DNA of 64,000 nucleotides, taken from Microlunatus parietis (lineage in GTDB: Bacteria; Actinomycetota; Actinomycetes; Propionibacteriales; Propionibacteriaceae). Positions 17,973-26,109 of this stretch are shown one piece after another; the first letter of the stretch is position 1, and each line of letters opens with the position of its first letter. The translations under genes were made by a program, and so were the position numbers. The notes beneath the pieces were generated by a model. It searched no databases. It was not told the DNA's origin and saw only the letters and a list, made by a program, of their open reading frames with translations. Location of the stretch: positions 6,076,001-6,140,000 of the forward strand of contig NZ_JACCBU010000001.1 of assembly GCF_013407955.1 (NCBI RefSeq), read 5' to 3'.

Positions 17973-19580
17973 ATGCAGCCCCACTCGCGACTCGTCCGCA
18001 CCATGATCATCCGAACGGTGGCTGCGGCCGTGTGTGCCGTCGCCCTGATCGTCTCCGGCACTCCCGCTCAGGCCCAGCCGCGCCCCGGGCGGGCCACGGC
18101 CCGGCTCGACTCGGGCTGGGTCCGCGGCGCGGCCGGTGCCGGGGTGACGGTCTTCTCCGGGATCCCGTACGCGGCGCCGCCGACCGGGGACCGCAGATTC
18201 GCCCCGCCGGCCGCTCCCGAACCGTGGATCGGGAACCGGGACGCGACGGCTCCGAGCCCGAGCTGCCCGCAGCCGGGCGGCTTCGACGCCGGCGGTGTCC
18301 GGGTCGCGGGCCAGGAGGACTGCCTGTATCTCGACGCGGTGGTGCCACGCCGCTCCGGTCACCGCCGGCTGCCGGTGATCGTGTGGCTGCACGGCGGCGG
18401 GATGATCACCGGAGCGGCCGGCCAGTACGACGCCACCCGGCTGGCGAGCCGCGGCGACGCGATCGTGATCACCGCCAACTACCGGCTCGGCGCCTTGGGG
18501 TTCCTGGCGACGCCGGCGCTGGATGCCGGGGGAGTCGACTCCGGGAACTACGGGCTGCTCGATCAGCACGCGGTGTTGCGCTGGGTCCGGACCAACGCGG
18601 CGGCCCTCGGCGGCGACCCCGGTCGGGTCACCCTGGCCGGACAGTCGGCCGGGGCGCGCAGCGCCTGCGCGCACCTCGCGGCGCCGGCGGCTCGCGGCCT
18701 GTTCGCACGGGCGATCCTGCAGAGCGGCCCGTGCGCCGTCCCGTTCCTCAGCCGGGCGGAAGCCGACCGGAACGGCGAGACCGCGCTGGCCGAGGTCGGC
18801 TGTGCCGGCGCGGCGGATCCAGCCGGCTGCCTGCGCGCCCTTCCCGTCGCAGACCTGGCCGCCCTGCTGCCCGACTTCGGGGTGCCGGCCGCGCGCCGGC
18901 CGGAACGCTGGGGCCCGGTGGCCGGGACGACGTACCTGCCCGAGCAGCCGATCGCCGCGCTCCGCCGCGGCTCCGCCGCCGGGGTGGACCTGCTGCTGGG
19001 AACGACCCGCGACGAGAGCCGGTCGTTCGTCCTGACCGGCTACCCGAACCTCACCGCAGAGGGGTACGCGGCGGAGCTGCGGGCCGTGTTCGGCGACGAC
19101 GCCGACGCCGTCCGGGAGACCTACCCGGCCGCGGAATCCCCGAGCCCGGTGATCGCGCTCGCGACCGTACAGACCGATCGGACCTACGCCTGCCCCGGGA
19201 TGATCACGGCCCGGACGGCGTCCCGGTACAGCCGGGTGTACGCCTACGAGTTCGCCGAGGACTCCGGCCTGATGGCGGGCGGCCAGCCGATGGGCGCCAC
19301 GCACGGCTGGGACCTGCCCTTCCTGTGGACGTTGCGCATGCCGCAGGCCGGCTACCCGGACCCGACCACGGCCCAGGCCAGGCTCAGCGACACCATGATC
19401 GACTACTGGACGGCGTTCGCCCACCGCGGCCGCCCCGCCTCGCCCGGAGCGCCCCAGTGGCCGGCGTTCGGGCCCCGGTCCACGGTGCTCGGCCTGTCCA
19501 CCGAGGCGATCCGGCCGGTCGCCTTCGCCGATGATCACCGCTGTGCCTTCTGGGCAGCGATCGAGCGCCAGGAGCGGTGA
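17973..19580 (+). CDS. Secreted type-B carboxylesterase (paralogue 1)
   Basis: A 535-residue carboxylesterase/lipase type B with a Sec signal peptide ending AQA near residue 35. The oxyanion segment VWLHGGGM, the nucleophile S225 in GQSAG, and a C-terminal His in ATHGWDLPFLW are visible, so the hydrolase should be active. EDCLYLDAVVP is the family's second signature. The ATG at 17973 follows AAGGGTGACGGC and begins directly before the signal peptide. A second copy of the family lies 5 kb downstream (24362). Substrate could be an exogenous ester; not determinable. A decayed GH28-like fragment follows immediately. Confidence 0.9.
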   Translation: MQPHSRLVRTMIIRTVAAAVCAVALIVSGTPAQAQPRPGRATARLDSGWVRGAAGAGVTVFSGIPYAAPPTGDRRFAPPAAPEPWIGNRDATAPSPSCPQPGGFDAGGVRVAGQEDCLYLDAVVPRRSGHRRLPVIVWLHGGGMITGAAGQYDATRLASRGDAIVITANYRLGALGFLATPALDAGGVDSGNYGLLDQHAVLRWVRTNAAALGGDPGRVTLAGQSAGARSACAHLAAPAARGLFARAILQSGPCAVPFLSRAEADRNGETALAEVGCAGAADPAGCLRALPVADLAALLPDFGVPAARRPERWGPVAGTTYLPEQPIAALRRGSAAGVDLLLGTTRDESRSFVLTGYPNLTAEGYAAELRAVFGDDADAVRETYPAAESPSPVIALATVQTDRTYACPGMITARTASRYSRVYAYEFAEDSGLMAGGQPMGATHGWDLPFLWTLRMPQAGYPDPTTAQARLSDTMIDYWTAFAHRGRPASPGAPQWPAFGPRSTVLGLSTEAIRPVAFADDHRCAFWAAIERQER

Positions 19581-19583
19581 CCC

Positions 19584-19759
19584 GTGGACAACACCTCGAC
19601 TGCTGCGGCAACGTCCGGCTCTCCGACGTTCGACACAGTCGATGTCGGTTTCGAGGAGCCCGACACCCGGCCGCCTACGTGCTGCATGACGTGGCGGACG
19701 CCGTCTTCCACCACAGCCGTCCGGTCGCCGACACCCACCTCGACCGCGCCGAACTCTGA
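19584..19759 (+). pseudogene. Frameshifted 3' remnant of a GH28-like (pectinase-type) gene
   Basis: Two overlapping reading frames together spell one protein tail: TVDVGFEEPDTRPPT in one frame, then YVLHDVADAVFHHSRPVADTHLDRAEL and a stop in another. The joined text resembles the last strands of glycoside hydrolase family 28/right-handed beta-helix proteins, which end with a similar EEPDTRPAYVL...D...F turn series. The 5' part of the gene is missing: the upstream esterase ends just before it. I read this as the leftover of a deletion that also left a frameshift. Family assignment comes from remembered pattern and is moderate. Confidence 0.55.
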
Positions 19760-19786
19760 GCCGTGATCCAGGCTTAGGCTGGGCCC

Positions 19787-21271
19787 ATGGGTAAGCGGAT
19801 CGGACATTTTCTCGACGGCAAGATCATCACGGGTGGGGACCGGGTCGGGCCGGTGTTCAATCCGGCGACCGGGCAGCAGAGCGGTGAGGTCGCCCTGGCC
19901 TCCGCCGCCGAACTGAGTGCCGCGGTCGAGGTGGCTGCCGCGGCCCTGCCGGGCTGGCGCGCGACGCCGCTGGCCCGCCGGGCCGAGGTGATGTTCCGGC
20001 TCCGGCAGTTGATCAAGGAACGCGGCGACGAACTGGCCGCGATCATCACCGCCGAGCACGGCAAGGTGCTCGCCGACGCGGCCGGCGAGATCAGCCGCGG
20101 CCTGGAGAACGTGGACTTCTGCGCCGGTCTGCCGCACCTGTTGAAGGGCGAGTACGCCGAGCAGGTGTCCCGCGGCGTCGACGTACACCAGGTGCGCCAG
20201 CCGGTCGGCGTGGTCGCCTGCGTCACCCCGTTCAACTTCCCGGCCATGGTGCCGCTCTGGATGATCACCGGCGCGATCGCCTGCGGCAACACGGTGATCT
20301 TGAAGCCGAGCGAGCGGGACCCGTCCGCCTCGCTGTGGATCGCCGAGCGGTTCACCGAGGCCGGGCTGCCGGCCGGCGTACTGAACGTGATCAACGGGGA
20401 TGCCGAGACCGTGTCCGCGATCCTCGACCATCCCGGGATTGCCGCCGTCAGCTTCGTCGGCTCGACCCCGATCGCCGAGACGATCTACCGTCGCGCGGCT
20501 GAGGCGGGCAAGCGGGTGCAGGCGCTCGGTGGGGCGAAGAACCACATGGTCGTGATGCCGGACGCCGACCTGCCGGCCGCCGCGGACGCCGCGGTGTCGG
20601 CGGCCTACGGCTCGGCCGGGGAGCGCTGCATGGCCGTGTCGGTGCTGGTCACCGTCGGCGACATCGCGGACCCGCTGGTCGACCTGGTCGCGGAGCGGAT
20701 CGCCAAGCTCCGGATCGGCGACGGCACCGACCCGGCCTCGGAGATGGGCCCGCTGATCACCGAGCAGGCCCGGGACCGGGTTGCCTCCTATGTCGCGGGC
20801 GCCGCCGCCGAGGGAGCCACAGTGGTCGTCGACGGGCGCGAGCAGCAGTTCGACGGGGACGGCTTCTTCCTCGGCGTCAGCCTGATCGACCAGGTGAAGC
20901 CCGGCATGAAGGTCTACGACGAGGAGATCTTCGGCCCGGTGCTCTCCGTGGTCCGGGTGGACAGCTACGACGATGCGGTGCGGCTGGTCAACGAGTGCCA
21001 GTACGCCAACGGTGTGGCGATCTTCACCCGCGACGGCAAGACGGCCCGCTCGTTCGAGTTCGACGTCGAGGTCGGCATGGTCGGCGTCAACGTCCCGATC
21101 CCGGTTCCGGTCGGTACGTTCTCTTTCGGCGGCTGGAAGCGCTCCCTGTTCGGCGACACCCACATCTACGGTCCGGAGAGCTTCAACTTCTACACCCGCC
21201 GGAAGGTCGTCACCACCCGCTGGCCCGACCCCTCGGAGACTCAAGTCAACCTGGGCTTCCCCACCCACTGA
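19787..21271 (+). CDS. mmsA: Methylmalonate-semialdehyde dehydrogenase (CoA-acylating)
   Basis: A 494-residue aldehyde dehydrogenase of the MmsA/IolA group, which converts (methyl)malonate semialdehyde to propionyl- or acetyl-CoA with CO2 release, in valine or inositol breakdown. Group markers are FLDGK near the start, VACVTPFNFPAMVP, FVGSTPIAETIYRRAA, and the catalytic C281 in AYGSAGERCMA, with the C-terminal SFNFYTRRKVVTTRW. No valine- or inositol-pathway genes adjoin it. A dispersed-repeat region follows. Family identification is strong; which pathway it serves here is open. Confidence 0.93.
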   Translation: MGKRIGHFLDGKIITGGDRVGPVFNPATGQQSGEVALASAAELSAAVEVAAAALPGWRATPLARRAEVMFRLRQLIKERGDELAAIITAEHGKVLADAAGEISRGLENVDFCAGLPHLLKGEYAEQVSRGVDVHQVRQPVGVVACVTPFNFPAMVPLWMITGAIACGNTVILKPSERDPSASLWIAERFTEAGLPAGVLNVINGDAETVSAILDHPGIAAVSFVGSTPIAETIYRRAAEAGKRVQALGGAKNHMVVMPDADLPAAADAAVSAAYGSAGERCMAVSVLVTVGDIADPLVDLVAERIAKLRIGDGTDPASEMGPLITEQARDRVASYVAGAAAEGATVVVDGREQQFDGDGFFLGVSLIDQVKPGMKVYDEEIFGPVLSVVRVDSYDDAVRLVNECQYANGVAIFTRDGKTARSFEFDVEVGMVGVNVPIPVPVGTFSFGGWKRSLFGDTHIYGPESFNFYTRRKVVTTRWPDPSETQVNLGFPTH

Positions 21272-21288
21272 CCCGCGCCACCGCCATC

Positions 21289-21385
21289 CGCGACTGTTGC
21301 AACGGTCGCGGCTGCTATCCGCGACCGTTGTACGCATCCGCGACTCTTGCAACGGTCGCGTATGCGAGGAACGGTCGCGGATTTG
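21289..21385. repeat. Dispersed palindromic repeat B, copy 1
   Basis: Arrays of the near-palindrome CGCGACTGTTGCAACGGTCG: full copies at 21289-21310 and 21339-21360 and partial ones (CGCGACCGTTG, ACGGTCGCGG) around them. The 66 bases 21320-21385 match 30727-30792 at most positions. It lies in the gap between mmsA and the convergent glycosyltransferase gene and could act as a terminator for both. Confidence 0.8.
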
Positions 21386-21469
21386 ATTTGGGCTGGCCGT
21401 GGTCGCGGATCTGAGCTGGGCTGGCCCGGGTGCCGGTGGGTCTCCCGCTGCTGCGCGCCGCGGAGTGGG

Positions 21470-22276
21470 TCAGGCGGAGCGGCGCAGGTCGCTGTACCAG
21501 GCGACGGAGCCGGCGCCGATCGGGCGGCCTCGGTTGGCCACCCGGGGAGCGACGGCGCGGTCGACGACGTAGCGCAGGATCGGGCGCATGTTCGAGCCGT
21601 CCAGCGACTCGATCTTGGCCAGCTCGTCCTCGGTGTCGGCGTAGTCGGTGTGCTTGATCCGCTCCAGGTCGCTGTGCTGCAGCACGCGCAGGAACCGGCG
21701 GTCGCGCAGCATCACCGGGCGGAGGAACTTCCGCACGGCCCGGATCACCAGGTCCGAGTCCTCACCGGACCAGCCGCGGAACCGGTCGCTCTCGTCGTAC
21801 CCGCCGAGCATGATGAAGTTTTCCTTGGACAGCGCGATCCGGCCCATGCAGCCCTTGTGCACGCCGGCGTTGAGCCGGTAGTCGAGCCGGTTGGACGCCA
21901 CGATCGAGTTGGGCCGCCGGGAGAAGACCGCCCGCAGGTACTGCGCGAACCCGAACCCGACGAAGTTGTCCGCGTCGACGTTGCAGACGACATCGCCGCT
22001 GGCCAGCGAATGAGCCATGTTCTTGGCGTGGGAGTGGCGGAAGTACGTCTGGCCCTCGCACCGGGCGAACTTCAGGATCCCCGCGTCGCGGTACGGCTTC
22101 AGCCGCTCGTCGGTGGTGATCCATTCGGCCAGGTCGTCGGGCGAGCTGTAGTCCAGGACGACGAATTCGACGTCATTCGGACGTGACCAGTCGACGCTGT
22201 CCCGCAGGTTTTTGGGCAGGGTCTCCTTGAGATGGTGCGCCCTGCCCATGCAGGTCGTACAAAAAGAGAGCTTCAT
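21470..22276 (-). CDS. Glycosyltransferase, GT2-type with GT7-like C-terminal block
   Basis: A 268-residue soluble glycosyltransferase. N-terminal KLSFCTTCMGRAHHLKETLP is the nucleotide-sugar-binding start, GDVVCNVDADNFVG holds the DxD motif for the metal, and FRGWSGEDSDLVIRAVR resembles the acceptor-side GW-G-ED-D of galactosyltransferases (GT7/GT27). Conserved acceptor cannot be told. I took the ATG at 22276; a TTG four codons earlier is poorer. It stands alone, between the repeat region and the DUF503 gene, so cell-surface glycan work is only inference. Confidence 0.8.
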   Translation of the reverse strand: MKLSFCTTCMGRAHHLKETLPKNLRDSVDWSRPNDVEFVVLDYSSPDDLAEWITTDERLKPYRDAGILKFARCEGQTYFRHSHAKNMAHSLASGDVVCNVDADNFVGFGFAQYLRAVFSRRPNSIVASNRLDYRLNAGVHKGCMGRIALSKENFIMLGGYDESDRFRGWSGEDSDLVIRAVRKFLRPVMLRDRRFLRVLQHSDLERIKHTDYADTEDELAKIESLDGSNMRPILRYVVDRAVAPRVANRGRPIGAGSVAWYSDLRRSA

Positions 22277-22387
22277 AGCTGACCGCAAAGCCTTCTTTCC
22301 GTGAGGGGCTCATTCTACTCGGGTTGGTCCAGGGGTGAGACTGTCGCACCTATGGGCTGGTCCGCAAGCTTCCCGCGCCGAGATCGG

Positions 22388-22681
22388 TCAGTCGTCGGTG
22401 TTCCGGATGATCCTGCGAGCGGACAGCAGCTCCGACTCCGGGCGGGCCGCGACGCTGCGTTCGACGGCGTCCAGGATCTGGATCAGATGGGCGTGATCCC
22501 CGGACGCGGCGGCGATTCCGATGCCCGCGCGGCGGTGCAGGTCGAGGTGTCCGACCTCCGCGACACTGAGCTGATAGGTACGCCGGAGCTCGGCGATCAG
22601 CGGCCGAACCAGGGAGCGCTTCTCCTTCAGCGACCCGACCTCACCGAGGAGCAGGTCGAACTCGATCGAGCCGACCCACAT
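22388..22681 (-). CDS. DUF503 (YlxP-like) protein
   Basis: A 97-residue protein beginning MWVGSIEFDLLLGEVGSLKEKRSLVRPLIAELRR, the conserved opening of DUF503, with the later SVAEVGHLDLHRRAGIGIA block. These small ferredoxin-like proteins are often coded in the nusA-infB-rbfA region and may act in ribosome assembly; here the gene is isolated. The longer upstream frame (to 22786) lacks similarity and was rejected. A hairpin CGGCTG-N7-CAGCCG follows upstream at 22760-22778. Family certain, function unknown. Confidence 0.88.
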   Translation of the reverse strand: MWVGSIEFDLLLGEVGSLKEKRSLVRPLIAELRRTYQLSVAEVGHLDLHRRAGIGIAAASGDHAHLIQILDAVERSVAARPESELLSARRIIRNTDD

Positions 22682-22858
22682 CTCAGCGGGACCCGGACAG
22701 GCGACGGCGCCGGGGCGCGCGAGCCGGCGGGGTTCCCGCAGCCGTGGGGCGAGGATGATCGGCTGCCCCGAGCAGCCGTTTCGCATGATCGGCCATGGGT
22801 GAACCCTAGGGCAATCCGCGGAATCTTTTCGACGTCCGTCCCAACCGGCCGCTAATCG

Positions 22859-24232
22859 CTATCGCGCTGTGACCTGATCGCCGGGCGCCCGGCCGGGGTG
22901 CAGTGCGGGGTCGTCGACGGCGAACGTCCGGACCGGGCCCGGCGGGGTGTCCCGGGTCTCGAACCGGACCGTCACCCGGCCCAGACCGGCACCCCAGACC
23001 CAGCCCGGACCATGATCATCGTGGTGGACGTCCTGGCCCGGATGCCAGCCGGTGCCGTGCCGCGGCCGGGCCCCGGCGGTGTCCGGTGCCGGCGGCTCCG
23101 CGGGCTCATGATCATCGGCCGGCGCCGGGTCCGGGACCGCCTCGAGGTCCTCGCCGAACAGGTCCTCCTGGACCACGTCGGTGAGGCCGGCCACGCCGAC
23201 GCCGAGCAGCCGGATCCCATTGCTGGTGTCGATCTGGGCCAGCAGGCTGCGCGCGACGGCGGTGATCGTCTCGGTCCGGTCGGTGGCGCCGGACAGCGTC
23301 CGGGCCCTGGTGTTGGTGGCGAAGTCGTGCTGCCGCACCTTGATCGTCACGGTGCGCGCGAACAGGCCGGCCGCGCGCAGCCGGCGGCCCACCTGGGCCG
23401 CATGGCCGTCCAGGATCTCGCCGAGTCGATCATGGTCGACCAGGTCGGTGGCGAACGTGTCCTCGACCGAGATCGACTTCGCCTCCCGTTCCGGCTCGAC
23501 GGCCCGGTCGTCCCGCGCGTACGCCAGCGCGAGCAGCCCCTGGCCGTGCGCCCGCCCGACCTCGCGGACCAGTTCGTCCGGCGGGATCGCCTGCAGATCG
23601 GCGACGGTGTTGACGCCGATCCTGCGCAGCTTCTCGGCGGTCACCGGGCCCACCCCGGGGATCACCGTCACCTGCATCGGCCGGAGCAGTTCCACCTCGC
23701 TGCCCGGCTCGACGATGAACAGTCCGTCCGGCTTGTCCAGCTCGGTCGCGACCTTCGCCATGAACTTGGAGCTGGCGATGCCGACCGAGCAGGTCAGACC
23801 GCCGGTGACCTCGGCCAGCTCGGCCTTGATCGACCCGACCAGATCGATCAGGGCGGGCCGGTCCAGCCCGACCGCGGGCTCGGCGGCTGCCAGGTCGACG
23901 AACGCCTCGTCCAGGGACAGCGGCTCCACCAGCGGCGACAGCCGGTGCAGCAGGGCCATCACCTGCCGGCTGGCGTCGCGGTACGCGTCGAACCGCCCGG
24001 ACAGGAACGCCGCGTGCGGGCAGCGCCGCCGGGCCTCGTGGGTGGGCATGGCGGATCGCACCCCGTACCGCCGGGCCTCGTAGGAGGCCGTCGACACGAC
24101 GCCGCGCTGGCCGGTGCCGCCGACGATCACCGGCTTGCCGCGCAGCGACGGTTTGTCGCGCTGCTCGACCGAGGCGAAGAACGCATCCAGGTCGAGGTGC
24201 AACACGGAGGCCTCGGCTCGCACGGAGACCAT
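22859..24232 (-). CDS. dinB: DNA polymerase IV (Y family)
   Basis: A 457-residue translesion polymerase. Palm motifs are DLDAFFASVEQ at the start with the catalytic aspartates and SLDEAFVD; GLTCSVGIASSKFMAKVA and the helix-hairpin-helix VIPGVGPVTAEKLRRIG follow, then the little-finger domain. Past it, the C-terminal ~90 residues form an extension with PGQDVHHDDHGPGWVWGAG and GRVTVRFET, seen in some actinobacterial DinB proteins; a beta-clamp-binding QEDLFG precedes it. Start taken at ATG 24232; a GTG at 24223 has better spacing to AAGG and is an alternative. Confidence 0.95.
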   Translation of the reverse strand: MVSVRAEASVLHLDLDAFFASVEQRDKPSLRGKPVIVGGTGQRGVVSTASYEARRYGVRSAMPTHEARRRCPHAAFLSGRFDAYRDASRQVMALLHRLSPLVEPLSLDEAFVDLAAAEPAVGLDRPALIDLVGSIKAELAEVTGGLTCSVGIASSKFMAKVATELDKPDGLFIVEPGSEVELLRPMQVTVIPGVGPVTAEKLRRIGVNTVADLQAIPPDELVREVGRAHGQGLLALAYARDDRAVEPEREAKSISVEDTFATDLVDHDRLGEILDGHAAQVGRRLRAAGLFARTVTIKVRQHDFATNTRARTLSGATDRTETITAVARSLLAQIDTSNGIRLLGVGVAGLTDVVQEDLFGEDLEAVPDPAPADDHEPAEPPAPDTAGARPRHGTGWHPGQDVHHDDHGPGWVWGAGLGRVTVRFETRDTPPGPVRTFAVDDPALHPGRAPGDQVTAR

Positions 24233-24261
24233 CCTTGCCGACGCCACCGACAGCCGGGTGG

Positions 24262-24293
24262 GGCGATCCCCAGCACCGTTCCGGGGGATCGCC
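24262..24293. promoter_or_regulatory. 10-bp inverted repeat in the dinB/esterase divergent gap
   Basis: GGCGATCCCC at 24262-24271 and GGGGATCGCC at 24284-24293 are perfect complements with a 12-base loop. It sits between the divergent starts of dinB and the secreted esterase, so it may be an operator or a 5'-leader hairpin. It is not a LexA box of the usual actinobacterial type (GAAC-N4-GTTC). Confidence 0.5.
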
Positions 24294-24361
24294 GGTTGTC
24301 GCCGGCCCGAGCCCCGCCAGGACGATGAAACGGTCCCGTACGAAGCCCGGAGGAGAACCCG

Positions 24362-25972
24362 ATGAAGTCTGCGCTGCGAGCGATCCTGGTGGTCGCCGTG
24401 ATCTTGCTCACTGTCCTGGGGGCGACAGCCCCTGCCACCGCCGGACCGCCGGGCGGGCGGGCCGTCGCCCGCACCGAGAACGGCCTGGTCCGGGGCATCT
24501 CGGCCGACGGCGTCGAGGTCTACCAGGGCATCCCGTACGCGACGCCGCCGGTCGGTGACCGGCGCTGGCGTACCCCCGAACCAGCGGCCGACTGGGCCGG
24601 AATCCGGGACGCCACCCGGCCGGGCGCCGCCTGCGCCCAGGCCGGCGACTTCATCGGCGACCCGCCGAGCGACGCCGAGGACTGCCTCTACCTGAACGTG
24701 ACGACTCCGCGGCACGCGTCGGCCCGGCGGCCGGTGCCGGTGATGGTCTGGCTGCACGGCGGCGGATTCCAGTGGGGCTCCGGCTCGATCTACGGTGCCG
24801 AACGGCTGGCCGCGCGCGGCGACGTGATGGTGGTCACGCTGAACTACCGGCTCAACGTGTTCGGCTTCCTGGCCCACCCGTCGCTCGCCGGAGCCGGTCA
24901 GGACGCCGGCAACCTCGGCGTCGAGGACCAGCAGGCGGCGCTCCGCTGGGTCCGGCGCAACGCCGGTGCGTTCGGCGGCGACCCGAAGAACGTGACGATC
25001 TTCGGCGAGTCGGCCGGCGCCCAGGTCAGCTGCGCGCATCTCACCGCACCGGGTTCCCGCGGGCTGTTCGAGCGGGTGATCATGCAGAGCGGCCCGTGCA
25101 CGCTGAACTGGCCGTACGGCGACACCTGGCGGGCCAAGCCGCGGGCCGGCGCGGAGGAGATCGCGCTGGCCGTCGCGGCGAAGGCCGGCTGTGCCGATCC
25201 GGCGACCGCCGAGGCCTGCCTGCGGTCGAAGTCGGTCGCCGAGCTGCTCGCCGCCGACGCCGGTGAGCACGGCCACGGCCCCTCCTTCGGCGGCAACCCG
25301 GTGATCCCGGAGGACCCGGCCCGGTTGCTGGCCGCCGGCCGCGCCGCCGCCGTGCCGGTGCTGCACGGGACCACCCGCGACGAGCACGTGACGTTCCAGG
25401 TCGGGATGGAACTGATGACCGGCGGACCGGTGCCGCCGCAGGCGTACGGCCCGACGCTGCGCCAGTTCCTCCGCCTGGACGCCGAGCAGACCGACCGAGT
25501 GCTGCGCGAGTATCCGCTGGGGGACTTCGGCGGCTCCACCGGCGCGGCGATGTCGGCCGTGCTGACCGACTGGGCCTGGGCCTGCCCGGCCGTGCGGACC
25601 AACGACCTGCTGGCCCGTCGCGGCCCCACCTACGCGTTCGAGTTCGCGGACCGGAACGCCCCCTGGCTCGGCGGTACGGACGCTCCCGACTATCCCACCG
25701 GCGCCTTCCACGCCGGCGAACTGCAGTACCTCTTCTCCGGCGCGTACGCCGGCCGGCCGCTGACCGCCGGGCAGCGCCGGCTGTCGGACCGGATGATCGA
25801 CTACTGGACCACGTTCGCCCGGACCGGCGACCCGAACCGGCCCGGCCTGCCGGTCTGGTCGAAGGTGCGGCCGGGCGACACCCGGGTCCAGGCCCTCGCC
25901 CCGGGCGCCGGCGGTGTCCGGCCGGTGGATCTGCACCGGGAGCACAACTGCGGGTTCTGGGACGGCCTCTGA
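24362..25972 (+). CDS. Secreted type-B carboxylesterase (paralogue 2)
   Basis: A 536-residue carboxylesterase type B with a signal peptide (MKSALRAILVVAVILLTVLG, cut near ATA-GPP). Nucleophile S217 lies in FGESAG, the oxyanion loop in VWLHGGGFQWGSG, and the EDCLYLNVT signature is intact. GAFHAGELQYLF supplies the C-terminal histidine. GGAGGAGAACCCG precedes the ATG. It is clearly related to the esterase at 17973 (shared motifs and order), suggesting duplication or separate recruitment for ester-containing polymers. A strong hairpin follows at 25990. Substrate unknown. Confidence 0.92.
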   Translation: MKSALRAILVVAVILLTVLGATAPATAGPPGGRAVARTENGLVRGISADGVEVYQGIPYATPPVGDRRWRTPEPAADWAGIRDATRPGAACAQAGDFIGDPPSDAEDCLYLNVTTPRHASARRPVPVMVWLHGGGFQWGSGSIYGAERLAARGDVMVVTLNYRLNVFGFLAHPSLAGAGQDAGNLGVEDQQAALRWVRRNAGAFGGDPKNVTIFGESAGAQVSCAHLTAPGSRGLFERVIMQSGPCTLNWPYGDTWRAKPRAGAEEIALAVAAKAGCADPATAEACLRSKSVAELLAADAGEHGHGPSFGGNPVIPEDPARLLAAGRAAAVPVLHGTTRDEHVTFQVGMELMTGGPVPPQAYGPTLRQFLRLDAEQTDRVLREYPLGDFGGSTGAAMSAVLTDWAWACPAVRTNDLLARRGPTYAFEFADRNAPWLGGTDAPDYPTGAFHAGELQYLFSGAYAGRPLTAGQRRLSDRMIDYWTTFARTGDPNRPGLPVWSKVRPGDTRVQALAPGAGGVRPVDLHREHNCGFWDGL

Positions 25973-25989
25973 CCAGGCCCGACGCTCGG

Positions 25990-26017
25990 CGGCGCCGGTC
26001 AGGAGTGTCCGGCGCCG
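25990..26017 (+). terminator. GC-rich hairpin after esterase 2
   Basis: CGGCGCCGG (25990-25998) and CCGGCGCCG (26009-26017) pair perfectly over nine bases with a 10-base loop, 18 bases after the esterase stop. There is no T-tract, which is common in high-GC actinobacterial terminators. Confidence 0.55.
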
Positions 26018-26109
26018 CGGACCCGGCCGTGCATGATCGGCCGCCAGCCGCGAGAATGGGCCGCCCCGCCGCCAGCCGGCGCGGGGCGGGAGGCCAGGGG
26101 AGGACATGG

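Noticed and set aside
21289..21410. CRISPR-like array of GCGAC...GTCGCG units
   Set aside because: Units are near-palindromes with irregular short spacing and no cas genes; a dispersed repeat explains them.
22760..22778. Hairpin CGGCTG-N7-CAGCCG followed by TTT as a terminator
   Set aside because: No gene ends before it on the strand with the T run, so a function could not be supported.
24233..26107. N-terminal extension of dinB to more than 1000 residues
   Set aside because: DinB starts at 24232 or a few codons later; upstream codons are antisense to the second esterase.
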